Shown here piece by piece: positions 43,152 through 52,152 of a stretch of 64,000 bases of DNA. The notes beneath the pieces were generated by a model, which had not been told where the DNA came from, did not search any database, and saw nothing but the letters and a program-made list of their open reading frames with translations. The DNA comes from Phenylobacterium sp. Root700 (lineage in GTDB: Bacteria; Pseudomonadota; Alphaproteobacteria; Caulobacterales; Caulobacteraceae), in NCBI RefSeq assembly GCF_001429025.1, contig NZ_LMHT01000030.1:16984-80983 (forward strand). The letters are read 5' to 3'. The number at the start of each line of letters is the position of its first letter. Position 1 is the first letter of the stretch. A program made the translations under genes and the position numbers.

Positions 43152-45464
43152 ATGTCGATCGACAGATTCGCCGCCGCCGAAGCCGCCCTGAAGGCTGGTG
43201 ACACCGACGAAGGAATTCGCCTGATCGCAGCGGAGCTGGAGAGCGATCCCAAGGCTCCTGTGCACATCTACCGCAACTTCGCCTCGATGCTGTTCCGCCG
43301 GGACGACTACGTGCAGGCCGAGAAGTGGGCCGGCGCCGGCGCGGCGCTCTATCCTAAGGACTACGACCTCTGGAACGTCATGGGCGTGGCCCAACGCCGC
43401 CAGAAGAAGTTCGACAGCGCCATCAAGTCGCTGAAGCAGGCTGAGAAGCTGAACCCGAAGAACACCTCGGCGCTGCAGAACCGCGGGAATATCTACAACG
43501 ACGTGAAGAACGGCCCGGCCTCGGTGGAGATCTTCACCAAGCTGGTGCGGCTGCAGCCAAAGTCGGCGGAATTCCAGCGCTCCCTCGGCCGCGGCTACTG
43601 GTACTCGGGCGCGCTCGACAAGGCGGTGATGCGCCTGAACCTGGCCATCAAGCTGCAGGCCGACTACCTCGACGCCTGGCTGGATCTGACCGCCGTGACG
43701 GCGGAGATGAAGGGCTACTCCGAGACCCATGCCATTCTCGACCAGGCCAGCGCCGTCCTGCCACCCTCGATGCGGCTGCACGAGGCCAAGGCCATGGCGC
43801 TACGCCGTTCCGGGCGCCTGCGGGACGCCGAGTCCTTTCTCATCGCACTCATGCCAGAGTACGGCGACAAGGGCTGGCTGCACTATCAGCTCGGCGGGAT
43901 CATCGGGGACTACGACCGTCGGCGCGGCAACGTGCACCTCGAGAAGGCGATCGAACTGGTCCCCGACAATCTCGATTATCGAATGGCGCTGATCGAGAGC
44001 CTCGGGCGATCGCGCTACGGCGATGAGTCCGCCCATCTGGAGCGCGCCTATACGCTCCTGATGGAGACCCTGTCGCCCGATCAGAAATTGGACGCCGCGC
44101 CGCTCAAGGTGGCGCTGGAGGTCCTGATCCGCATGGCCGACTACGACACGGCCGACAGCCTGGGGTCATTCTCGCAAATTGGCCACGCCTGGGTCGAGGC
44201 TGGAAAGCACACCGCCTTGCTTGGGCATCTGGCGCGCGTGCAGACACCGGAGGACCGGCTGAGCCTCCTCGAGATGCATCGCGTCTGGGGGCGTAAGGCC
44301 GTCAAGGGCGCCGAGCGCTGGCCGCTGCGCCGCCCGCCGCCGCGCGCGCCGAACGGGAAGATCCGTCTCGGCTTCATGTCGTCAGACTTGCGCAATCATC
44401 CGGTGGCTTACTTCGCCATGCCCCTATTCGAGCACGTCGATCGCAGCCGCTTCGAGATCTATTGCTACTCCTACTTCGAAGGCGACAACGCCGATCCAAC
44501 CCAGCTGCGGATCACCGAACTGGTCGACGCCTTCCGCTGGAAGAAAGACATCAGCAGCCAGGACGCCGCTCAGATGATCGCCGACGACCAGCTCGACATG
44601 CTGATCGAGCTGGGCGGTTCCACGCATATGAACAAGCTCTCGGTCATGGCCTTCAGGCCCGCGCTGCTGCAGGCCAGCTGGCTCGGCTATCCGCACTCGG
44701 CCGGTCTTGAGACTATCGACCACCTGATCCTCGATCCCTATGTGGCGCCGCGCGACGAACTCCTCGTGGAGAAGGCGCTGCTCATGCCAAAGAGCTGGAT
44801 CGCCATGGGCGAGATGGCCTTCCCTGATCGTCCGATCACCGAGGGAACACCCGAACAGCGCAATGGCTTCCTGACCTTCGGCACCGCGAACAACCCGTAC
44901 AAGTACAGCCGTGACATGATCCGGACTTGGGCGCGCACGACCGCCGCGGTTCCCAATGCAAGGTTCATGTTCGTCCGGCCCGAAGGGGGCGCGCCGCCCT
45001 TCAAGAAGAACATTCTGGCGCTGTTCGCCGCCGAGGGGATCGCCGAGGACCGGGTACGTTTCGAGGACATTCGCGGCGCGCACATGCCGTTCTACAATGA
45101 CATCGACATCTCGCTGGACACCTTCCCCCAGACCGGTGGCACGACGACCTGTGAATCTCTTTGGATGGGCGTGCCCACCGTCACGCTGGTGGGCGACGCC
45201 ATGTTCGAGCGGCTTAGCTACTCGATCCTCACCAACGCCGGCCTCGGCGATCTCTGCGCCACGACCCAGGAAGAGTTCACGCAGATCGCCGTCAAGCTCG
45301 CCGCCGATCCGGAACGCCGCCTGGCCCTGCGGACCGAGTTGCGCGATATGCTGAAGGCCAGCCCGCTAGGCCAGACCAAGCAGTTCGCCACGGACTTCTA
45401 CGAAATGATCGAGGGGGCAGTGGCACGAGCCGCCATCCCCGGCAAGAGCCCGGCCATCGCGTAG
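43152..45464 (+). CDS. TPR plus GT41 O-GlcNAc-transferase-like (SPINDLY-type) glycosyltransferase
   Basis: A 770-residue soluble protein. About ten TPR-like helix pairs fill residues 1-390 (DYDLWNVMGVAQRRQKKFDSA is one). The C-terminal half has GFMSSDLRNHPVAYFAMPLFE, LQASWLGYPHSAGLETIDHL and LDTFPQTGGTTTCESLWMG, which match the GT41 catalytic blocks of OGT and SPINDLY. It would transfer a sugar from a nucleotide donor to Ser/Thr of a cytosolic protein. FlmG of Caulobacter, which glycosylates flagellins, has the same layout. No flagellin gene is near; the RTX protein or another surface protein is a possible target. The ATG follows AGGA at seven bases. Confidence 0.92.
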   Translation: MSIDRFAAAEAALKAGDTDEGIRLIAAELESDPKAPVHIYRNFASMLFRRDDYVQAEKWAGAGAALYPKDYDLWNVMGVAQRRQKKFDSAIKSLKQAEKLNPKNTSALQNRGNIYNDVKNGPASVEIFTKLVRLQPKSAEFQRSLGRGYWYSGALDKAVMRLNLAIKLQADYLDAWLDLTAVTAEMKGYSETHAILDQASAVLPPSMRLHEAKAMALRRSGRLRDAESFLIALMPEYGDKGWLHYQLGGIIGDYDRRRGNVHLEKAIELVPDNLDYRMALIESLGRSRYGDESAHLERAYTLLMETLSPDQKLDAAPLKVALEVLIRMADYDTADSLGSFSQIGHAWVEAGKHTALLGHLARVQTPEDRLSLLEMHRVWGRKAVKGAERWPLRRPPPRAPNGKIRLGFMSSDLRNHPVAYFAMPLFEHVDRSRFEIYCYSYFEGDNADPTQLRITELVDAFRWKKDISSQDAAQMIADDQLDMLIELGGSTHMNKLSVMAFRPALLQASWLGYPHSAGLETIDHLILDPYVAPRDELLVEKALLMPKSWIAMGEMAFPDRPITEGTPEQRNGFLTFGTANNPYKYSRDMIRTWARTTAAVPNARFMFVRPEGGAPPFKKNILALFAAEGIAEDRVRFEDIRGAHMPFYNDIDISLDTFPQTGGTTTCESLWMGVPTVTLVGDAMFERLSYSILTNAGLGDLCATTQEEFTQIAVKLAADPERRLALRTELRDMLKASPLGQTKQFATDFYEMIEGAVARAAIPGKSPAIA

Positions 45465-45516
45465 ACGTTCCTGGAGCGATTGCGTCGCCGGCGTCGAACG
45501 GCAACGCCGGTCCTGC

Positions 45517-46332
45517 CTAAGCGTCAAAGAAGTCCGGCGCGCGCAGCACGCGTGCGATGACCTCGCGAGCGTCGCGCGGGCTTACGCCTAGCGCACGAAG
45601 GCGGCTGATGTCGCAGACCGGTCCATGGGGCGGCGCTTGCTCGCCGGTCAGGGTGAGCGTCCAGCCGGCGCTTGTGAACACCTGGGCGATCTCGGCGTTG
45701 GACACCGCCTCGCCCCGCGCCAGATTGACGATGCCTGGAGCGTCTTGAGCGTCCATCGCCAGCAGGCCGTCGATCACGTCGTCGGCGTGGATGTAGTCCC
45801 TGCCCGACTGCGGCGACGAGGCCAGGGTGATTTCCCGCTCGCGACGTGCGCGCTTCAATAGATCCGACAGAAACCCGCCCGCCGCATCGCTCCAGTCGAA
45901 GACGTTGGCCAGCCGCGCGACGGCCGCCCGGCCGTCCGACCGCGCCAGGCAAAGGTTCTCGCCCAACGCCTTGGAGAGATCGTAGACATTGCGCGGTGCG
46001 GTGACGTCGAACTCTAGAACATCGCTTTCGTGACCGCCGCGCGCGCCAAGACTGTCATAGAGACGGGTCGACGAAAGATAGATCAGGCGCTCGAACCGCG
46101 CGTCGCGCAGCACCTGCGTCAACAAACCAACATGGGCCTCGACGGTATCGAAGGGACGAACCATGAAGTCGCCGGTCAGGCCCGCGCAGTAGAACACCCG
46201 GCCCAGATCGCGACTGAAGAGATCGGGCTCCCCTCGGCTCGGCGCGTAGACGTCTTCGCCACGCTGGCGAAGCAACTCGACCAGCCGCGAACCGATGAAG
46301 CCGCTGGCCCCTATCACCGTGTATCGGCTCAT
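45517..46332 (-). CDS. NAD(P)-dependent epimerase/reductase of a CDP-sugar pathway
   Basis: A 271-residue extended SDR. The cofactor loop is GASGFIGSRL at residues 8-17, the catalytic Ser is in YLSSTRLYD, and the Tyr-Lys pair is in YDLSK. DYIHADDVIDGLLAMD is the usual block of nucleotide-sugar epimerases and reductases. It is the last gene of the seven-gene operon and overlaps the acyltransferase gene by four bases. It probably reduces the 4-keto group of the branched CDP-hexose; the sequence alone allows epimerase activity too. Confidence 0.85.
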   Translation of the reverse strand: MSRYTVIGASGFIGSRLVELLRQRGEDVYAPSRGEPDLFSRDLGRVFYCAGLTGDFMVRPFDTVEAHVGLLTQVLRDARFERLIYLSSTRLYDSLGARGGHESDVLEFDVTAPRNVYDLSKALGENLCLARSDGRAAVARLANVFDWSDAAGGFLSDLLKRARREREITLASSPQSGRDYIHADDVIDGLLAMDAQDAPGIVNLARGEAVSNAEIAQVFTSAGWTLTLTGEQAPPHGPVCDISRLRALGVSPRDAREVIARVLRAPDFFDA

Positions 46333-46820
46333 TGGCCCCGGGCGCCCACTCGCTTGGCGGGAACGCCGGCATAGACCGAATAGGGTTCAAGTTCGCCGCG
46401 GACCACAGAGCCTGCCGCGACGACGCAACCCTGGCCGATCACCGCGCCATCCAGCACCACGACGTTAGCGCCCAGCCAGACATCGTCGCCGATCACGATC
46501 CCGCCCTTGGACTCCAAGAAGCCTTGGTCGCGAATTCGCCGCGTGGTGTCGCCGAAGGCGTGGTTGGTGGGGGCCAGCGTGCAGTTCGCGGCGATCAGCA
46601 CCGCGTCGCCCACCTTAATCCCGTTGCCGGTATAGATGACGGTCCCGGAGTTGATCGCGCAATCGGCGCCAATCACCAAAGCGCCCATCCCCCCGGCCGG
46701 CTTGATCTTCACAAAGGCGTCGACCATCGTCCGCGCCCCGATCTTCATCAGGGTTCCCCGCGCCGACACCTCGATGTCGGCTAGGCTCGAGATTTTCGCA
46801 GTCGGATCTATGTCCAGCAT
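46329..46820 (-). CDS. Left-handed beta-helix (hexapeptide) acyltransferase
   Basis: A 163-residue trimeric-type acyltransferase. Hexapeptide turns run through VIGADCAINSGTVIYTG, then IKVGDAVLIAANCTLAPTNHAF, GIVIGDDVWLGANVVVLDGA and VIGQGCVVAAGSVV. The His of NHAF is probably the catalytic base, and the end VYAGVPAKRVG is typical of the sugar O-acetyltransferase class. It probably adds acetyl (or another acyl) to the sugar made by this operon. The ATG is 10 bases from the epimerase stop. Confidence 0.9.
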   Translation of the reverse strand: MLDIDPTAKISSLADIEVSARGTLMKIGARTMVDAFVKIKPAGGMGALVIGADCAINSGTVIYTGNGIKVGDAVLIAANCTLAPTNHAFGDTTRRIRDQGFLESKGGIVIGDDVWLGANVVVLDGAVIGQGCVVAAGSVVRGELEPYSVYAGVPAKRVGARGQ

Positions 46821-46830
46821 GACGTCATGT

Positions 46831-47367
46831 CTAGTCGTCGCCTTGGTGGTCTAGATAGGCGCCATCGCGCTCGGATATGACCAAGGGCGCCGATGGCCAC
46901 GTGATCCCGAAGGCCGGGTCGTTCCAACGCACGCCGCGCCCGTGACCGGGCTCGAACATGCGATCGATTTGGTAGAGGACGTCGGTGTCGTCCTCAAGGG
47001 TGATGAAGCCGTGGGCCATGCCCTGGCCGATCAGCAGGGCGCGGCCGTTCGCCGCTGAGAGCTCGGTTCCGGTCCAGCGCAGATAGGTCGGGCTGCCTGG
47101 CCGCAGGTCGACGGCGACGTCGAAGATCGCGCCGCGGGTCACGCGGACCAGTTTGGTCTCGGCGTGCGGGGCGGCTTCATAGTGCATGCCTCGCAGAGTG
47201 CGCGCCTTGGCGTTGCGCGACAGGCTGGTCTGCACGGGCGTGAACGGATGGCAGGCCGCGGCGAATTCGTCGGGGCAATGCAGGCGCGAGAACGAGCCGC
47301 GCTCGTCGCTGATCACGTCCAGGTCGACGATCACGACGCCTTCGATGTCGGTCGCCGTGAACCGCAT
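46831..47367 (-). CDS. dTDP-4-dehydrorhamnose 3,5-epimerase-like protein
   Basis: A 178-residue RmlC-like cupin. SDERGSFSRLHCPDEF, the His of TLRGMHYEAAPHAETKLVRV and GMAHGFITLEDDTDVLYQ are standard RmlC blocks, so the catalytic His is present. In this operon the substrate is more likely a CDP-4-keto-6-deoxyhexose than a dTDP-sugar, as rmlA, rmlB and rmlD are absent. The ATG overlaps the end of the C-methyltransferase gene by one base. Upstream in-frame codons up to 47466 belong to that gene's other frame. Confidence 0.9.
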   Translation of the reverse strand: MRFTATDIEGVVIVDLDVISDERGSFSRLHCPDEFAAACHPFTPVQTSLSRNAKARTLRGMHYEAAPHAETKLVRVTRGAIFDVAVDLRPGSPTYLRWTGTELSAANGRALLIGQGMAHGFITLEDDTDVLYQIDRMFEPGHGRGVRWNDPAFGITWPSAPLVISERDGAYLDHQGDD

Positions 47368-48608
47368 CAGCGCACGACCTTCGTGTCCGGCGCGGCGGTG
47401 ACGAACTGGCCGCCCCACTCGGCGATATGGGCCAGCTGCCCCATGATCTCGTCCTTCAGATTCCACGGCAGGATGACCAGATAGTCCGGCTTGAACTGGG
47501 TGATCGCCGCCGGCGCGTAGGTCGGGATGTGGGTGCCGGGCAGGAACCGGTCCTGCTTGTGCGGGTTGGCGTCGAACACCGCCACGATGTCGCCCGGCGT
47601 GACGCCGGCATAGTTCAGGAAGGTGTTGCCCTTGGCCGCCGCACCATAGGCCGCGACGCTCTTGCCGTCGGCCTTGGCCTTGGCGAGGAAATCGAGGAAG
47701 CCGCGACGGACCTCTTCGACCCGGGCGGTGAAGCCCTCATAACCCGAGAGCTTGTCGAGATCGGCGGCCTGCTCGCGGGCGCGCAGGGCCGTCAGCGCTG
47801 GCGTCTCCTGATGGCTGGAGGCCTGGTGCGCGCAGAACAGGCGCAGCGACCCGCCGTGAGTCGGCAATAGTTCGACGTCGAACGGTCTCAGACCGTTGGC
47901 CAGCAGCACCTTCTCCACCGCCAGCAGCGACAGGTACGAATAGTGCTCGTGATAGATGGTGTCGAACTGGACCTTCTCGATCAGGTTCAGCAGGTGCGGG
48001 AACTCGAAGGTCAGCACGCCCTGCGGCTTCAGCACGTGCTGGAAGCCGGCCACGAAGTCACCGATGGCAGGGACGTGGGCCAGGACGTTGTTGCCGGCCA
48101 TCAGGTCGGCGGCGATCCCACGCGCGGCCAGGTCGCGGCCGGTGGCGTCGTTGAAGAAGGTGACCTCGGTCGGGATCCCCCGCTCCTTGATCGCCACTTC
48201 GGCTGTGTTAGCGGTCGGCTCGATGCCCAGAACCGGCACGCCCATCGCCTTGAAGTGTTGCAGCAGATAGCCGTCGTTGGAGGCCACCTCGATCACCAGC
48301 GAGTCCGGCCCCAGGCCAAAGCGTCCGGCCATGGCTTCGGCGTAACGCTTGGCGTGCGCCACCCAGCTTTCCGAATAGGCCGAGAAATAGGCGTAGCCGT
48401 CGTCGAAGATCGCGTCGGCCGCCACCGGATCATCGGCCTGCACCAGGAAGCAGGTTCCGCAGACCCGGGTGTGCAGCGGATAGAAGCCCTCCGCCCCGGC
48501 GTCCAACTGGGGCTTGGTCAGGTACGAGTTGGCCAGCGGCTGATCGCCCAGGTCCAGGAAAGTCTGGGTGAGCGGGGCGCGGCAGAAACGGCAGGCGGGC
48601 ACGGTCAT
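47367..48608 (-). CDS. NDP-4-keto-sugar C-methyltransferase (TylC3/EvaC-like)
   Basis: A 413-residue enzyme with the three-part layout of sugar C-3 methyltransferases. The N-terminal zinc finger is CRFCRAPL ... CGTCFL, the SAM domain has VIEVASNDGYLLQHFKAMG, and the signature FDTIYHEHYSYLSL carries the catalytic Tyr/His region. The C-terminal domain includes AAYGAAAKGNTFLNYAG and VILPWNL. It would add a branching methyl to the 4-keto-6-deoxyhexose made by rfbG, with which it overlaps by one base (TGATG). Confidence 0.94.
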   Translation of the reverse strand: MTVPACRFCRAPLTQTFLDLGDQPLANSYLTKPQLDAGAEGFYPLHTRVCGTCFLVQADDPVAADAIFDDGYAYFSAYSESWVAHAKRYAEAMAGRFGLGPDSLVIEVASNDGYLLQHFKAMGVPVLGIEPTANTAEVAIKERGIPTEVTFFNDATGRDLAARGIAADLMAGNNVLAHVPAIGDFVAGFQHVLKPQGVLTFEFPHLLNLIEKVQFDTIYHEHYSYLSLLAVEKVLLANGLRPFDVELLPTHGGSLRLFCAHQASSHQETPALTALRAREQAADLDKLSGYEGFTARVEEVRRGFLDFLAKAKADGKSVAAYGAAAKGNTFLNYAGVTPGDIVAVFDANPHKQDRFLPGTHIPTYAPAAITQFKPDYLVILPWNLKDEIMGQLAHIAEWGGQFVTAAPDTKVVR

Positions 48609-49666
48609 CAAAGGCTTTCGTATCGCTTGATCTGGTCTTGGACGAGGACCAGGGCCTCGTCCCCATCGGCCTGGGCGCGGTACCAATCCATGGTCCATTC
48701 GACGGCGGCGGGAGCGTCGAGACGGCTCTCGAAGCCCAGCACCTGGCGGGCCAGGCTGGCGTCGATGCCCAACGCCTTGGCCTCCAACGAGTTGGGATCG
48801 GGTTCATGGCACCAGGGCTTGGCGCCCAGCGCCTGGGTGGCGCGGGTGGCGAGCTCGCCGACCGTGACCTCCGCCCCGCCCGGCTTGGGCCCGAAGTTCA
48901 GCGCGCGCGGCGCGGCTGGATCGCTGGCCAGTCGTTCGAGATAGACGAGATAGCCGGCCACGCAGTCGAGCACGTGTTGCCAGGGCCGGGTCGCCTCGGG
49001 ATGGCGCAGGACGGTGACGCCCTGGGCCTTGCCGGCCCGGACGATGTCGGCGACCAGCCGGTCGCGGGAGAAGTCGCCGCCCCCGATCACGTTGCCGCCG
49101 CGGGCCGTGGCGACCGGCACGCCGGCCTTGTCGAAGAAGCTGCGGGCGAAGCTCTGGGTAACGATCTCGGCGGCGGCCTTGGAGGCCGAATAGGGATCCT
49201 TACCGCCCAGCGCGTCGCCTTCCTGGAAGGCGCGGCCCTGTTCGTTGTTGGCGTAGACCTTGTCCGAGGTGATCACGAGAACCGCCTGCAAGGCCGGCTG
49301 GCCGCGCAGCGTCTGCAACAGATGCGCCGTACCCAGAACATTGGCCGCGAAGGTCGCGACCGGGTCCTCGATCGAGGTCCGCACGATCGGCTGAGCGGCC
49401 ATATGCAGGACCAGGTCGAAGCTCTGCCCCTTCAGCGCCCGCTCGACCGCGGCCTGATCGCGCAGGTCGGCGATGCGCGATTGCACCACCCCGCCGACAC
49501 CGGCAAGGTCGAACAATGCCGGCGCCTGGTCCGGCGCGAGCGCCAGGCCAGTCACCTTGGCGCCCAGGGCCGACAGCCAGATCGCGGCCCACGAGCCCTT
49601 GAACCCGGTATGCCCGGTCAGCAGGACGCGCTTGCCCGACCAGAAGGCGGGGTCGGGCCGGCTCAT
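48608..49666 (-). CDS. rfbG: CDP-glucose 4,6-dehydratase
   Basis: A 352-residue extended SDR. The cofactor motif is LLTGHTGFKGSWAAIWL near residues 16-32, the hallmark of this family. HMAAQPIVRTSIEDPVATF, SDKVYANNE and YSASKAAAE give the active-site blocks, with Tyr and Lys present. It converts CDP-glucose to CDP-4-keto-6-deoxyglucose. The ATG overlaps the end of rfbF by four bases; a TTG five codons earlier is less likely. It is the second committed step of the operon's pathway. Confidence 0.96.
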   Translation of the reverse strand: MSRPDPAFWSGKRVLLTGHTGFKGSWAAIWLSALGAKVTGLALAPDQAPALFDLAGVGGVVQSRIADLRDQAAVERALKGQSFDLVLHMAAQPIVRTSIEDPVATFAANVLGTAHLLQTLRGQPALQAVLVITSDKVYANNEQGRAFQEGDALGGKDPYSASKAAAEIVTQSFARSFFDKAGVPVATARGGNVIGGGDFSRDRLVADIVRAGKAQGVTVLRHPEATRPWQHVLDCVAGYLVYLERLASDPAAPRALNFGPKPGGAEVTVGELATRATQALGAKPWCHEPDPNSLEAKALGIDASLARQVLGFESRLDAPAAVEWTMDWYRAQADGDEALVLVQDQIKRYESL

Positions 49667-50436
49667 TTCCAGACGTGCCAAGGCGCCTCGCCGGAGGCCC
49701 AGAGCGCCTCCAGAGCGTTCTTGTCGCGCAAGGTGTCCATGGCGGCCCAGAAGCCGTCATGTGGGCGCGCCATCAGCTGCCCTTCACGCGCCAGGCCTTC
49801 CAGCGGCTCCAGTTCCCAGACGGTCGAATCATCGGCGATCCGGTCGATCACGTCCGGCTGCAGCACGAAGAAGCCGCCGTTGATCAGGCCATTGTCGCCG
49901 GGAGGTTTCTCGATGAAGCGCTTCACCGCGCCATCGACGATGTCCAGGGCGCCGAACCGGCCGGGCGGCGAGACCGCGCTCACCGTCGCCTGCTTGCCGT
50001 GGGCCTTGTGGAACTCCAGCAGGGCCTGAAGGTCGATGTCGGCGACGCCGTCGCCATAGCTCATGAAGAACGGCTCGTTCGGGTCGAGATATTGTGCGAC
50101 CCGCTTCAGCCGCCCGCCGGTCATGCTGTCGGCGCCGGTGTCGACCAGGGTCACGCGCCACGGCTCGTGGTTGGTGGCGTGGTACTCGACCGCGCCCTTG
50201 GCCAGATCGACGGTCAGATCGGCGTTGTGCAGCACGTAGTTGGCGAAGTACTCCTTCACCACATAGCCCTTGTAGCCAAGGCACAGGACGAAGTCGTTGA
50301 AGCCGTAGTGCGAGAACAGCTTCATGATGTGCCAGACGATCGGCCGTCCGCCGATCTCGATCATCGGCTTGGGCTTCAGATGGCTTTCCTCTGAAATCCG
50401 CGTGCCGAGACCGCCGCAGAGCAGGACGACCTTCAT
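49663..50436 (-). CDS. rfbF: Glucose-1-phosphate cytidylyltransferase
   Basis: A 257-residue nucleotidyltransferase. LLCGGLGTRISEESHLKPKP at residues 5-24 is the nucleotide-binding signature with the activating Lys/Arg, and then MIEIGGRPIVWHIMKLFSHYG follows as in all RfbF proteins. FMSYGDGVADID near residue 125 holds metal-binding Asp residues. It makes CDP-glucose from CTP and glucose 1-phosphate. One base separates its start from the stop of the gene downstream-reading into it, so the operon is tightly packed. Confidence 0.97.
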   Translation of the reverse strand: MKVVLLCGGLGTRISEESHLKPKPMIEIGGRPIVWHIMKLFSHYGFNDFVLCLGYKGYVVKEYFANYVLHNADLTVDLAKGAVEYHATNHEPWRVTLVDTGADSMTGGRLKRVAQYLDPNEPFFMSYGDGVADIDLQALLEFHKAHGKQATVSAVSPPGRFGALDIVDGAVKRFIEKPPGDNGLINGGFFVLQPDVIDRIADDSTVWELEPLEGLAREGQLMARPHDGFWAAMDTLRDKNALEALWASGEAPWHVWK

Positions 50437-51204
50437 CTAGGCGATCCGCTTGACGAAGGCGTCAGGCCAGTAGGTCACCCGCTCCTTCACCACGCCTTCG
50501 TTGAACGGGAAGGCCGGCTCTTCGACGATGAAGCGTTTGTCCTCGGCCACGAAATCATGGACCGCGCGCTGCGGATTATTCCAGTCCCAGTCCTCGCCGG
50601 TGCGCGGGCCGCCCTTGACCTGGGCCATGATGCCGTCGGTGGCGACCACATAGGACCCGACCTCGATCAGCTCGCCATAGGCCCGCAGCTCGTCCAGCAC
50701 GTGGTCGCGGGTGTGGTTGGAGTCCAGCACCACCAGCACCTTCTCCCCCGGCTTGATCTGGGCCTTCACCTGGTCGAGCACGTCCGGCGCGGTCGAGGAC
50801 CCGACGATCAGCTCGATGCGCTTCTTCATCTCGTGGGCTTCGATGGCCTGGCGGTTGTGTTCGCGGATCTCGATATCGACGCCGATCACCCGGCCCTTGC
50901 CCATGGCCTCGAACAGCGAGGCGTAGAAGATCAGGCTGCCGCCGTGGGCGACGCCGGTTTCGACCAGAACGTCAGGCTTCAGGGCGTAGATCACCTCCTG
51001 CAGGCGGACCATGTCCTCCGGGAGCTGAATGATCGGGCGGCCCATCCAGGCGAAGGAATAGACGTATTTCGAATCCCAGGTGGCGCGCAGCCAGGCCTTG
51101 GAGGCCGCGGCGAAGCCCTCGGCGCTCGCCAAGCTGTGACGGGTTTCGGTTTCGCCGTCCCGCACGATGACTTCGCCGCGCTCTTCGTCGATGGTGGTGA
51201 TCAA
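50437..51204 (-). CDS. CmcI/cephalosporin-hydroxylase-family methyltransferase
   Basis: A 255-residue protein of the CmcI family (PF04989), which despite the name contains sugar O-methyltransferases. VETGVAHGGSLIFYASLFE is the SAM-binding motif, GVDIEIREHNR the acidic second motif, and VVLDSNHTRDHVLDELRAYG the metal-binding block. It starts with TTG; no ATG lies upstream of the conserved part. It is the first gene of the CDP-sugar operon, which makes sugar O-methylation the likely role. Confidence 0.85.
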   Translation of the reverse strand: MITTIDEERGEVIVRDGETETRHSLASAEGFAAASKAWLRATWDSKYVYSFAWMGRPIIQLPEDMVRLQEVIYALKPDVLVETGVAHGGSLIFYASLFEAMGKGRVIGVDIEIREHNRQAIEAHEMKKRIELIVGSSTAPDVLDQVKAQIKPGEKVLVVLDSNHTRDHVLDELRAYGELIEVGSYVVATDGIMAQVKGGPRTGEDWDWNNPQRAVHDFVAEDKRFIVEEPAFPFNEGVVKERVTYWPDAFVKRIA

Positions 51205-51365
51205 GGATCTCGCCCTTTAGATGGATACGGCGGGGTGCGGCGTTCGCCTCGCCCCCGCCGACGAATTGGCCTCTCTATTATCGCGTGTTGTTTGCGCGAT
51301 GAAGCCGTATCCAGTGGGCAAAGCGGCCAGGCGCCGTAAAGCCACCAGAAAATGGAGCGGGCGCG

Positions 51366-52097
51366 GTGCAGCCGCTGGTGAATTTCATTGTCGCAGGGGC
51401 GCAGAAGGCCGGCACGACGGCGCTCTACGACTATCTGGCCGATGATCCGGCGCTCAGCTTGTCGAAGATCAAGGAAGTTCACTTCTTCGACGACGAGAGC
51501 GTGAACTGGTCCGCGCCGGACTATGGCCCCTATCACGCGCAGTTCGCGGCCGACGGCCCAGCGATTCGCGGCGAGGCGACGCCGATCTATCTCTATTGGC
51601 CAGGGAGCCTCAAGCGGATCGCGGCCTACAATCCCGACGTCCGGTTGATCGTCATGCTGCGTGATCCGGTGGAACGCGCCTGGTCCCACTGGCGGATGGA
51701 GTATTCACGCGGCGTGGAGACGGGGCCGTTCTCGTGGTGCATCCGGCAAGGCCGCCAGCGGCTGTTCGAGGCGAAGCCCTGGGGCGTGCACCGCGAATTC
51801 TCCTATGTGGAACGCGGCTTCTATGGCGAGCAGATCGAGCGGCTCTTCGCACTCTTCCCACGCGAGCAGGTGCTGATCCTGAAGGCCGACGCTCTGCGTG
51901 ACGATCCCAGCGGCGCGCTCGGGAGGGTCAGCGACTTCCTGGACGTTCCCAGGCGCGGCGCGGTCGAGCATCGTGATGTCCATGTCGGCCGCGATGTCGG
52001 CGGTGATCTCGATGCGGCGGACATTGGGTTTCTGCGGGGCCTCTATGAGCGGGATATGGCGCGCCTCAAGGCGCTCACCGGCATAGCCTTCTGGTGA
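51366..52097 (+). CDS. PAPS-dependent sulfotransferase
   Basis: A 243-residue soluble enzyme. IVAGAQKAGTTALYDYLADD near residue 8 is the 5'-phosphosulfate loop, and VMLRDPVERAWSHWRMEY near residue 100 is the 3'-phosphate-binding block with Arg and Ser. EVHFFDDESVNW and FSYVERGFYGEQIERLF are further family segments. The start is GTG with GGAGCGG ahead; the nearby ATG is out of frame. It is divergent from the CDP-sugar operon, so a polysaccharide or sugar acceptor is likely. It is a counterpart in function to the sulfatase at 33 kb, but the two need not share a substrate. Confidence 0.9.
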   Translation: MQPLVNFIVAGAQKAGTTALYDYLADDPALSLSKIKEVHFFDDESVNWSAPDYGPYHAQFAADGPAIRGEATPIYLYWPGSLKRIAAYNPDVRLIVMLRDPVERAWSHWRMEYSRGVETGPFSWCIRQGRQRLFEAKPWGVHREFSYVERGFYGEQIERLFALFPREQVLILKADALRDDPSGALGRVSDFLDVPRRGAVEHRDVHVGRDVGGDLDAADIGFLRGLYERDMARLKALTGIAFW

Positions 52098-52152
52098 TCG
52101 GCCACATTTCCGGCGACCGTTTTGAGCAGGATTGGCGCGTAAGGAGCTCTCG

